Shown piece after piece: positions 1-6,091 of a DNA stretch of 7,635 bases. The DNA lies in NCBI GenBank assembly GCA_015233265.1, contig JADFXZ010000107.1:1-7635 (forward strand), given 5' to 3'. Made by a program: the position numbers and the translations under genes. This stretch comes from Nitrospirota bacterium. Its GTDB lineage: Bacteria > Nitrospirota > Thermodesulfovibrionia > Thermodesulfovibrionales > Magnetobacteriaceae. The notes beneath the pieces were generated by a model, which was not told the DNA's origin, did not search any database, and saw only the letters and a list, made by a program, of their open reading frames with translations. The stretch's first letter is position 1, and each line of letters starts with the position of its first letter.

Positions 1-551
1 ATTTATATGGCTGTTTTGTCGTAACCTCTTTGACTAAATCTATCCCTCCAATTCCGCAATGCCCTCTGATTATCTCAAACAGCGGCAAGGTGCTTGCGGC
101 AAACCCTGACGGGATATTACTAAGTAATGGCCCAGGAGACCCTGAGGCTGTGTCCTATGCAATTGAAAACATAAGGGAACTCATCGGGAAAAAACCAATC
201 TTTGGCATTTGTCTGGGGCATCAAATACTTGGACTTGCCCTTGGCGGGCGGACATATAAGCTAAAATTCGGCCATCACGGCGGCAATCACCCGGTAAAAG
301 ACCTCACAACTGGCAGGGTTGAGATAACCTCGCAAAATCACAACTACTGTGTGGATATGGAATCCCTCGGCGCTCAGGCCGTAATGACGCACGAAAACTT
401 ATACGACGGCACGCCAGAGGGGATGAGGCACACGGAGCTGCCCATATTTTCCGTTCAGTATCACCCTGAGGCTGCCCCCGGACCAAACGATTCCAATTAC
501 CTATTCAAGAGATTTAAGGATATGATAGAGGGAGGCAAATATGAAAGTTAA
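1..551 (+). CDS. carA: Carbamoyl-phosphate synthase small subunit, C-terminal part (5' end outside window and disrupted)
   Basis: Small (glutamine amidotransferase) subunit of carbamoyl-phosphate synthase. It releases ammonia from glutamine and passes it to the CarB subunit for arginine and pyrimidine synthesis in the cytoplasm. The class I amidotransferase domain is clear from about base 84: SNGPGDPEA, the nucleophile Cys in GICLGHQ (codon 210-212), FGHHGGNHPV, EITSQNH, and the His/Glu pair in QYHPEAAPGP near the end. The N-terminal CarA domain lies upstream of the window. Before base 84 the same frame gives unrelated residues, while frame 2 gives a CarA-like NLFD at 23-34, then TAA at 35-37, then MPSDY at 59-73. 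The true product is therefore unlikely to start at the internal ATG at 30. One extra base near 77-89 would join frame 2 to frame 3. Its last codons overlap the next gene by 11 bases. Family call is certain; the state of the 5' part is not. Confidence 0.88.
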   Translation, partial: LYGCFVVTSLTKSIPPIPQCPLIISNSGKVLAANPDGILLSNGPGDPEAVSYAIENIRELIGKKPIFGICLGHQILGLALGGRTYKLKFGHHGGNHPVKDLTTGRVEITSQNHNYCVDMESLGAQAVMTHENLYDGTPEGMRHTELPIFSVQYHPEAAPGPNDSNYLFKRFKDMIEGGKYES

Positions 552-876
552 CATAAGCGCTGTGGGACAAGGCGGCATGGTAGAGGTATTAGACGGCAGT
601 ACCCCTGTGTTAATTGCAAATGTGGGCGGGAATTTTTATGCCGTTGGCGGCGTCTGTCCGCACATGAGATGCCGGCTTGCCAAGGGCACGCTCAGTGGCG
701 GTACTGTGACGTGCCCCTGTCACGGGGCCTCGTTTGACGTAAAGACGGGTAAGATTTTGTCATGGGTGACGAGTATGTCTAAAGACCTTGTGAAAGTCTC
801 ACAACTGTTTGGCTGGGCTAAAGACCTGAAGACATACAAAGTTCAGGTAGAAGGTGATTTTCTGGAGTTGTCTTAA
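541..876 (+). CDS. Small Rieske [2Fe-2S] ferredoxin-like protein
   Basis: A 111-residue soluble Rieske protein. The two cluster-binding motifs are complete: C39-P-H41 and, 16 residues later, C58-P-C-H61, followed by GASFD and a C-terminal strand ending in YKVQVEGDFLEL. This is the size and layout of stand-alone Rieske ferredoxins that pass electrons to oxygenases or reductases, and of NirD-like proteins. There is no signal peptide or membrane anchor, so it is not a cytochrome bc subunit. A segment at about residues 77-93 between the second motif and the last strand is longer than in many ferredoxins. The start is supported by GGGAGG at 531-536, ahead of the ATG inside the carA 3' end, so translation is probably coupled to carA. 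The redox partner cannot be told from the neighbours, and no gene symbol is justified. Confidence 0.88.
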   Translation: MKVNISAVGQGGMVEVLDGSTPVLIANVGGNFYAVGGVCPHMRCRLAKGTLSGGTVTCPCHGASFDVKTGKILSWVTSMSKDLVKVSQLFGWAKDLKTYKVQVEGDFLELS

Positions 877-2654
877 TGGACACCAACAGCGGGACTTCCC
901 CGTACGAAAGGCGCAAGTGGACGCTTACTGACCTCTTGCCGCAGCCTGGCACACAAGAGGCTGAAGTGATAATCGGAGATTTAAGGTCAGTTGTCTCTGA
1001 GATTGCCGCTGGCAGGCAGATGCTGACTTCGGAGATGTCCGGTAGTGATTTTCAAACCTTTCTTCGTTTGATTGAGAGATTTACTGCTGAGTCTAACCGT
1101 CTTACCGCATATAGCCAGCTGTGGTTTTCGGAGGATACGCAAAATCAAGCAGCGCTTACATTTATGGGACAAGTAGAGCAGCTCCTGACAGATATGTATA
1201 ATGAAACACTTTTCTGGGGGTTGTGGTGGAAGTCCATAGGGGATGACGATGCAGAGCGCCTGATGGGCTGCGCCGGAGATTTGCGTTATTTCCTGGAGCG
1301 TGAGCGTGCGTTTAAAAGGCACGTTTTAACCGAACCGCAAGAGAAGATAATCAATGTTAAAGATGTAAACGGCATCAACGCCGTCATTACAATCTACGAC
1401 ATGCTGACAAGCAAATACGTCTTTGAACTGGAGGTGGACGGTCAGCGAAAATCCCTCACTCGCGACGCCCTCATGTCATACGTGCATCACGCAAACCCAG
1501 CCCTTCGCGAGGCCGCGTACAAGGAGCTGTTCAGGTTCTATCGCGCCGATGAGATAGTCCTTTCACAGATGTATTCCTACAGGGTGCGTGACTGGGCGGC
1601 TGAGCATGTCAGGATTAGAAATCACGAATCAGCCATTGGTGTACGAAATCTTGCCAATGATATACCAGACTCAGTCGTTGATACCTTATTAAATGTTTGC
1701 GTAGAGGAATCCCACGTATTTCAGAGATATTTCAATATCAAGAGCAGGCTGCTTAATCTTCCAAAGCTCAGGCGCTATGACATATATGCCTCAGTACGGC
1801 GCGGCGATGAGGAACTCATCCCCTACGGCGCGGCTGTTGATACGGTGCTCGATAGTTTTAATAAATTCTCTCCAAAGGTAGGGGCACTGGCAAAGCGTGT
1901 ATTTGACGAGGTACACATTGATGCCGAGGATAGGCCGAATAAGACAACGGGGGCGTTTTGTTATGGAGTGCTGCCCGGAGTGACACCGTGGGTGTTGATG
2001 AACTATACAGGGCGGCCGCGGCAGGTTGCCACGCTGGCGCATGAGCTGGGGCACGCGGTACATGCCCTTGCGGCTGCTGGACACTCGGTGATGACGTTTC
2101 ATGCCCCCTTGCCGCTAGCTGAGACGGCCTCGGTGTTTTCTGAGATGCTGCTTACGGAGCGGCTGCTTGAGAGGGAAGTAAATGCGGAGGCGCGGGTTGC
2201 CCTTGTAAGCGCTGCCCTTGATGATATCTATGCCACAGTGCTGCGTCAGGCGTATTTTGTCCTGTTTGAGCGTGAGGCGCACGCGATGCTTGCAGAGGGG
2301 AAAAGTCCCGGGCAACTGAACATACTGTATATGGAGTTGATGACAAAGCAGTTCGGTGACGCCGTAGAGCTGTCAGATGATTTTCAACGGGAATGGATGG
2401 CCATTCCGCACATATTTCACACGCCGTTTTACTGCTATGCCTATAGTTTTGGCGAGCTGCTGTCGCTGTCTTTGTATAATATGTACAAGGAAGAGGGCAG
2501 GGGGTTTGTAGATAAGTTTTTAAAAATCTTATCATACGGCGGGTCGGCCTCGCCGCAGTATATATTACATGAGGCCGGTATAGATATTGCCGATGCCGGG
2601 TTTTGGCGCGGCGGGTTTAGGGTTATAGACGGGTTTATAGATAAATTGTCATAA
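876..2654 (+). CDS. pepF: Oligoendopeptidase of the PepF/M3B family
   Basis: A 592-residue cytoplasmic zinc metallopeptidase that cleaves short peptides, full length for the pepF/M3 family. The zinc site is visible: H389-E390-L-G-H393 and the third ligand E416 in LAETASVFSE, with the expected 22-residue gap. Near the C-terminus HIFHTPFYCYAYSFGELL matches the family's substrate-binding His/Tyr stretch. The N-terminal part is mainly helical, as in the M3 channel fold. No signal peptide is seen. Its ATG shares one base with the stop of the Rieske gene (TAATG), so the two are translationally coupled. The role is probably peptide turnover; nothing in the context suggests a specific substrate. The symbol pepF follows family resemblance rather than a proven orthologue. 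Confidence 0.93.
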   Translation: MDTNSGTSPYERRKWTLTDLLPQPGTQEAEVIIGDLRSVVSEIAAGRQMLTSEMSGSDFQTFLRLIERFTAESNRLTAYSQLWFSEDTQNQAALTFMGQVEQLLTDMYNETLFWGLWWKSIGDDDAERLMGCAGDLRYFLERERAFKRHVLTEPQEKIINVKDVNGINAVITIYDMLTSKYVFELEVDGQRKSLTRDALMSYVHHANPALREAAYKELFRFYRADEIVLSQMYSYRVRDWAAEHVRIRNHESAIGVRNLANDIPDSVVDTLLNVCVEESHVFQRYFNIKSRLLNLPKLRRYDIYASVRRGDEELIPYGAAVDTVLDSFNKFSPKVGALAKRVFDEVHIDAEDRPNKTTGAFCYGVLPGVTPWVLMNYTGRPRQVATLAHELGHAVHALAAAGHSVMTFHAPLPLAETASVFSEMLLTERLLEREVNAEARVALVSAALDDIYATVLRQAYFVLFEREAHAMLAEGKSPGQLNILYMELMTKQFGDAVELSDDFQREWMAIPHIFHTPFYCYAYSFGELLSLSLYNMYKEEGRGFVDKFLKILSYGGSASPQYILHEAGIDIADAGFWRGGFRVIDGFIDKLS

Positions 2655-2679
2655 TTAAGCTGCAATGCGGGAGGTATAT

Positions 2680-3321
2680 ATGTCAGAAAGGCTTACGTAT
2701 CGTCCGTTTGAATCGCTGATAAGTGTAACCATCGAGAAGGAGAAAGAGATACCTGCCCCGGAGTTAACCGACGCTGACTATCTTAACGCGGCGATGGAGC
2801 GCGTAAGAGAGATAAAGGAGTTCAGGGAAATCCCGTATTGCCCTTCGGCGCTGCCGCGGCTGCCTAAAAGGCCCTCAAACACCACCGAGTCCGCCGAGGC
2901 ACACAGGTCGCTCAGAGATATTGTTGCGGGTAAATCCCCCGTTGAAATCAGAAATACGCAGGAGTATGTCGAGTGGGCGGCAACGGGCAGGGGACAGGTG
3001 AAAAATCCAGCGGCAAGAAGGGACTTGTTAAGCCGCCTGCACAGGGGGGTATTTTCCGTACAGGATTACGTAGACTTACACGGCTTTACGCTGGAGGAGG
3101 CCGAGATAATTGCAGGTGAATTCATACAGGACTCCGTGAGTAGGCGGCTGAGGTGTGTGAAGATAATCCACGGCAGGGGGCTGCGCTCACCAAGAGGGCC
3201 GGTCTTAAAAGACGCCCTGATTAAATGGCTCACCGGTCGAATGAGAAAACACATCAATGCATTTACAACGGCCAAGGGCTGCGACGGCGGCCTTGGGGCG
3301 CTCTATGTGCTTTTGAAATGA
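2680..3321 (+). CDS. Smr-domain protein (putative DNA/RNA nuclease)
   Basis: A 213-residue protein with a C-terminal Smr (small MutS-related) domain. Key motifs are D132-L-H-G135 and H164-G-R-G167, followed by LRSPRGPVLKDAL and the closing GGLGALYVLL. Smr domains act as endonucleases on branched DNA or on mRNA, as in MutS2 C-termini and stand-alone SmrA/SmrB/YdaL-type proteins. The first 130 residues are charged and proline-containing with no recognised domain, typical of stand-alone Smr proteins. An in-frame ATG exists at 2665, but GGGAGG at 2669-2674 lies five bases before the ATG at 2680, so I chose the latter. The gene starts 25 bases after the peptidase stop and ends 25 bases before the ATPase start, and so probably shares their transcript. 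The nuclease role is inferred from the family; the exact substrate is unknown. Confidence 0.9.
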   Translation: MSERLTYRPFESLISVTIEKEKEIPAPELTDADYLNAAMERVREIKEFREIPYCPSALPRLPKRPSNTTESAEAHRSLRDIVAGKSPVEIRNTQEYVEWAATGRGQVKNPAARRDLLSRLHRGVFSVQDYVDLHGFTLEEAEIIAGEFIQDSVSRRLRCVKIIHGRGLRSPRGPVLKDALIKWLTGRMRKHINAFTTAKGCDGGLGALYVLLK

Positions 3322-3346
3322 CGACTGGCAATAGGAAAAAAGAATA

Positions 3347-4804
3347 ATGCTGACAAGACTGAAGGTATCAGGGTTTAAGAATCTGGTAGATGTAGACATA
3401 AGTTTCGGCCCGTTTACGTGCATAGCCGGAGGCAACGGCGTGGGGAAGTCCAACCTGTTTGACGCGATAAGATTTCTAAGCGCCTTAGCAGAGGAAAAAA
3501 CTTTCAGAGAGGCTGCAATGAAGGTACGTGATAATAACGGCACCCCTTCGGCTATTAAAAGTCTGTTTCACCGGCACGGGACATACAATGATAATAAAAT
3601 GACATTTGAAGCGGAGATGATTATCCCGAAAGAGGGGATAGATGATTTTGGGCAGGAATTTGAAGCTGGCAACACGTTTCTTAGATATTCTCTTGAACTT
3701 GGCTTTAACAAAAATATAAATGGTATAGGTGGTATAGAATTATTAAAAGAAGAGCTTGCACCGATAGAACAAAATGAAGCGTCGAATCACCTTCTGTTTT
3801 CTCATGAAAAGTCATGGCGTGATTCTATCATTATAGGAGATAGGAAAAGCCCACTCATTTCAACTGAGGACGCTCGTATAATAGTTCACTTAGATAGTAG
3901 TATTCATGGTGCACCTTTAGGAAAGGCTAATGTGACTTTGGAAGCGAAAGTTGATAAGTTACAGAACACCATGATATCTACCGCCAATGCAGCTGGATCA
4001 TTCCCAATGAGAATTGCAAAAAAAGAAATGCAATCGTGGAAAATATTTTCCCTTGAGCCATCGGCACTTCGTGAGCCTGATAAGTTTGGTGTGCCGTCAC
4101 ATCCAGGGGAAAATGGTACAAATCTTCCCTCAACTGTATACCGCATAGCAACAGCAACTAAGAATAATGAATCACGGGTTTATCAGGAGATAGCCAATCG
4201 GCTTAAAGACCTCATAGATGATGTATCTAATATAAGTGTTGACAGGGATGACAAACGCGAACTGATGACGCTTGAACTGACTGACCGCAACGGCACAAAA
4301 TACGCCGCCCGCGATTTATCAGATGGAACGCTGCGTTTTTTGGCGGCTGCCACAATTTTGGCAGATGAGCAGATGCAGGGGCTGATATGTTTTGAAGAGC
4401 CAGAAAATGGTATTCATCCAGCACGAATTCCAGCTATGATTGAGCTTCTGATGGATATAGCTGTCGATGCTGAGCTGCCCGTAGAGGAGGGTAACCCGCT
4501 TCGCCAGGTGATAATTAATACACATTCGCCAGCTGTTGTTGCTCAAGTTCCCGATGACTGCCTTTTGTTTGTAGAACTCAGAGAGACTATCAAAGATAAG
4601 AAGAGATTTAAGGCTTCAAGATTTAGCTGGCTTTCCGATACATGGAGGGCAAAACAGCAGCCAGAAATCAGACCTGAGGATAAGGGGACAATTCTTTCCT
4701 TTTTAAATCCAGTGCCGTATGAGGACGACTCCGGAATGAGCGGCACACGGGTCATCGATAGAGAAGATCTGCAAGAATATCTCCCTTTTTATCCAGAGGA
4801 TTAA
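3347..4804 (+). CDS. AAA/ABC-type ATPase (AAA_15/AAA_21, OLD/RecF-like), putative defence ATPase
   Basis: A 485-residue ATPase with a split ABC-like head. The N-terminus LKVSGFKNLVDVDISF is the usual start of RecF/OLD/SMC-like ATPases and is followed by Walker A G28-GNGVGK34-SN. The C-terminal half carries the signature L324-SDGT-L-R, Walker B LICFE350-E351-P-E-N-G-I-H-P and the switch histidine in I390-N-T-H393-S-P. The middle (about residues 60-300) has no long coiled coil, so this is not an SMC protein, and no nuclease domain is fused at the C-terminus as in OLD. Such ATPases act as sensors or regulators in PARIS, RloA/AbiL and similar antiphage systems. AGGAAA at 3333-3338 supports the start. 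The next gene begins two bases after the stop, which implies a joint complex. The middle of the gene is more AT-rich than the upstream operon, consistent with transfer. The ATPase call is sure; the defence role is inferred. Confidence 0.9.
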   Translation: MLTRLKVSGFKNLVDVDISFGPFTCIAGGNGVGKSNLFDAIRFLSALAEEKTFREAAMKVRDNNGTPSAIKSLFHRHGTYNDNKMTFEAEMIIPKEGIDDFGQEFEAGNTFLRYSLELGFNKNINGIGGIELLKEELAPIEQNEASNHLLFSHEKSWRDSIIIGDRKSPLISTEDARIIVHLDSSIHGAPLGKANVTLEAKVDKLQNTMISTANAAGSFPMRIAKKEMQSWKIFSLEPSALREPDKFGVPSHPGENGTNLPSTVYRIATATKNNESRVYQEIANRLKDLIDDVSNISVDRDDKRELMTLELTDRNGTKYAARDLSDGTLRFLAAATILADEQMQGLICFEEPENGIHPARIPAMIELLMDIAVDAELPVEEGNPLRQVIINTHSPAVVAQVPDDCLLFVELRETIKDKKRFKASRFSWLSDTWRAKQQPEIRPEDKGTILSFLNPVPYEDDSGMSGTRVIDREDLQEYLPFYPED

Positions 4805-4806
4805 TA

Positions 4807-5487
4807 TTGAAAGAAATAATTTATACTTTGTTAACTGACGGCAGCTCCGACAGAAGACTTATTCCAATTCTTACATGGCTGCTTCGACAGCACTGTCCCG
4901 AAATGGTTATTGTCGGCCGGTGGGTGGATTTAAGTGATAGGCCACCCAAAAAGAAGCAAAAAAATCAACCAAAAGAGAAACCGTTAGAGTCTAAAATAAA
5001 AACGGCTTTGGCGCGACATTACTGTGATATTCTTTTCGTTCACCGCGACGCAGAGACAATCTCAAATTATAATGAACGAGTGATCGAGATTCAAAGAGCA
5101 ATTAAAAAGCTTTCTGCCGATCATCAAGCCCGTCCAACCATATGCGTTGTTACTGTAAGAATGACAGAGGCATGGCTTTTATTCAATGAAACTGCAATCC
5201 GTATAGCTTCAGGTAATAAAAAGGGTCGTAAACCCCTTGAGTTACCAGGCCTGAAAGGAATAGAAGATAAGCCATACCTTAAGGCTGTACTGGAACAAAG
5301 CTTAATCACTGCATCTGAATTTAAAGGAGGGCGGCGGTTGGCCAGATTTAAACGGGATATTTCAGAAAGAGCCTTCAATGTCGCTGAAAATATAGAAGAT
5401 TTCTCACCGTTAAGGGAGTTGAAGGCATTTCAATCTCTTGAGGCTGAATTGAAGGAAGTATTAGGCAAAATGTCTTGTTGTCTTTAA
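4807..5487 (+). CDS. TOPRIM/DUF4276-like partner protein of the ATPase, putative effector
   Basis: A 226-residue protein of uncertain family. Three conserved-looking sites follow the order seen in TOPRIM-like proteins such as DUF4276, RloB and AriB: IIYTLLTD11-GSSD15 near the N-terminus where TOPRIM has the EG..D loop, DILFVHR80-D81-A-E83 after a beta strand where TOPRIM has the acidic DxD strand, and VRMTE121-AW-L-L, like the EAWLL/ELWLL motif of DUF4276 and RloB. A Lys-rich stretch lies at residues 48-59. The C-terminal third is charged and helical. The start is TTG, supported by AGAGGA at 4795-4800 and by the two-base gap after the ATPase stop; no ATG lies nearby in frame. By analogy it may be the nuclease or toxin arm released by the ATPase, but the first acidic residue is Asp, not Glu, so catalysis is unproven. 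Family assignment is from memory of motifs. Confidence 0.75.
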   Translation: MKEIIYTLLTDGSSDRRLIPILTWLLRQHCPEMVIVGRWVDLSDRPPKKKQKNQPKEKPLESKIKTALARHYCDILFVHRDAETISNYNERVIEIQRAIKKLSADHQARPTICVVTVRMTEAWLLFNETAIRIASGNKKGRKPLELPGLKGIEDKPYLKAVLEQSLITASEFKGGRRLARFKRDISERAFNVAENIEDFSPLRELKAFQSLEAELKEVLGKMSCCL

Positions 5488-5555
5488 GTTGATGGGTAGC
5501 TTGCCGGATGTAATTGCTTGTCATATTTTTTATCGACACTTCCCTAATTCAGGGC

Positions 5556-5585
5556 TTGACCAAATGGCGGGGCAACTATTATAAT
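5556..5585 (+). promoter_or_regulatory. Sigma70-type promoter of tRNA-Leu
   Basis: TTGACC at 5556-5561 and TATAAT at 5580-5585 are separated by 18 bases. Transcription would begin just before the tRNA start at 5595, giving almost no leader. Only the consensus match supports it. A weak CCCT/AGGG hairpin lies just upstream at 5542-5554 without a T tract, so read-through from the ATPase module is possible. Confidence 0.7.
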
Positions 5586-5594
5586 TGATGTAAT

Positions 5595-5679
5595 GCCGGT
5601 GTGGCGGAATTGGTAGACGCAAGGGACTTAAAATCCCTCGGGTTTCGCGCTCGTGCCGGTTCGAGTCCGGCCACCGGCA
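5595..5679 (+). tRNA. tRNA-Leu (anticodon UAA)
   Basis: A complete class II tRNA of 85 bases. The acceptor arms GCCGGTG (5595-5601) and CACCGGC (5672-5678) pair fully, with A73 as discriminator base. The D arm contains AATTGGTAGA. The anticodon stem AGGGA/TCCCT closes the loop CTTAAAA, placing TAA at positions 34-36. A long variable arm follows, and the T arm is GCCGG-TTCGAGT-CCGGC. CCA is not encoded: T follows the discriminator, so CCA must be added enzymatically. The 3' end serves as an attachment site (see the repeat at 5651-5764). Confidence 0.97.
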
Positions 5680-5764
5680 TCCAATAAAAACAAGGGGTTA
5701 GACGGTTACCGTCAACCCTTTTTTCATTTTTTATTTTCACCCTGGGGAAAGAATGGGGAAAGTC
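5651..5764 (+). repeat. Direct repeat copy 1: att site at the tRNA-Leu 3' end
   Basis: This block covers the tRNA T arm, acceptor 3' strand, terminator and flank, and recurs at 5979-6091. The two copies are identical over 28 bases (5670-5697 against 5998-6025) and again over 23 bases (5742-5764 against 6069-6091), with differing bases between. The first identity block starts inside the tRNA and is the likely recombination core of a tyrosine integrase that uses the tRNA 3' end. Its minus strand encodes DFPHSFPR, the end of an integrase reading frame. Confidence 0.82.
5692..5724 (+). terminator. Intrinsic terminator of tRNA-Leu
   Basis: The arm AAGGGGTTAGACGG pairs with CCGTCAACCCTT around a TTA loop, with one bulged A at 5700 and one G-T pair, and a run of six T follows. 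The hairpin lies 12 bases after the tRNA end and inside the repeated att block, so an integrated element supplies or keeps the terminator. Confidence 0.85.
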
Positions 5765-5800
5765 CGCTAAATTTGTTTTGCCCCTTACAATGCCCACACT
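5700..5800 (-). pseudogene. Trace of a second tyrosine integrase C-terminus
   Basis: Read on the minus strand, this stretch gives GKTNLADFPHSFPRVKIKN. It lines up with the tail of the integrase beyond the second att copy, GFTRV then DFPHSFPRIGVKS. Only about 20-30 residues of likeness remain and there is no catalytic domain. The frame stays open through the terminator and the tRNA antisense strand, which is a by-product. I read it as the last piece of an older integrase whose gene ended at the tRNA. The trace could also have been carried by the repeat alone, since part of it lies in the identical 23 bases. Confidence 0.4.
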
Positions 5801-5822
5801 ACTGTAACGACAGAAACACGCT

Positions 5823-6053
5823 ATGCCTTTTAATTCCATTCGTGCAGCTCTCATGGACATCCGTTATCATATCGACCTCGCCATTGATTTCACCAAAGGG
5901 TTTGATTGTGACTCTTTAAGTAAAGACCTGCGAACGATATACGCTGTTACTCGTTGTCTTGAAATTATATATGAAGCATCGCGCCGGTTTGACTCCAGCC
6001 ACCGGCATCCAATAAAAACAAGGGGGTTGAACGGTTATCGCCAACCCCTTTAA
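5823..6053 (+). pseudogene. hepT: Truncated HepT-like (DUF86, HEPN) toxin gene
   Basis: A 76-codon frame whose first 57 or so residues match the N-terminal half of HepT/DUF86 proteins: SIRAALMDIRYHIDLAID, TKGFD, then AVTRCLEIIYEASRRF, corresponding to the family's AV.RnLEiIGEA.kRl. HepT is the HEPN RNase of the MntA/HepT toxin-antitoxin pair, normally about 110-145 residues, with the catalytic R-x4-6-H motif in its C-terminal half. That half is missing here. After EASRRF the frame runs into the att repeat and adds about 20 residues with no family likeness before its stop. The usual nucleotidyltransferase partner MntA is not present upstream, and no clear ribosome site precedes the ATG. The fragment is probably inactive, left from an element that was cut at the tRNA-derived att site. 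The family match is by eye but strong. Confidence 0.72.
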
Positions 6054-6091
6054 CTTTTTACTCCAATTCTGGGGAAAGAATGGGGAAAGTC
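5979..6091 (+). repeat. Direct repeat copy 2: degenerate att site with tRNA-Leu 3' remnant
   Basis: This is a copy of 5651-5764 shifted by 328 bases (327 in its distal part). Within the tRNA portion it differs at 5982, 5990, 5993 and 5997, breaking the conserved TTCGAGT loop and one T-stem pair, so it is a scar and not part of a working tRNA. The terminator hairpin persists (GGGGTT 6023-6028 with AACCCC 6043-6048) with a weaker T tract. The integrase pseudogene runs into it from the right and the hepT fragment from the left, as expected for the junction between two tandem elements. Confidence 0.82.

Noticed and set aside
2152..2535. Long minus-strand frame inside the peptidase gene
   Set aside because: It is antisense to a clearly conserved M3 peptidase domain and its translation is low-complexity with no recognisable family.
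5542..5554. CCCT/AGGG hairpin between the effector gene and the tRNA promoter as a terminator
   Set aside because: The stem is only four base pairs and no T tract follows it.
5579..5860. Minus-strand open frame of 93 codons across the tRNA, containing AGLEPARARNPRDFKSLAS
   Set aside because: That peptide is the well-known false translation of the antisense strand of tRNA-Leu. Only the short integrase-like part at about 5700-5800 may mean something.
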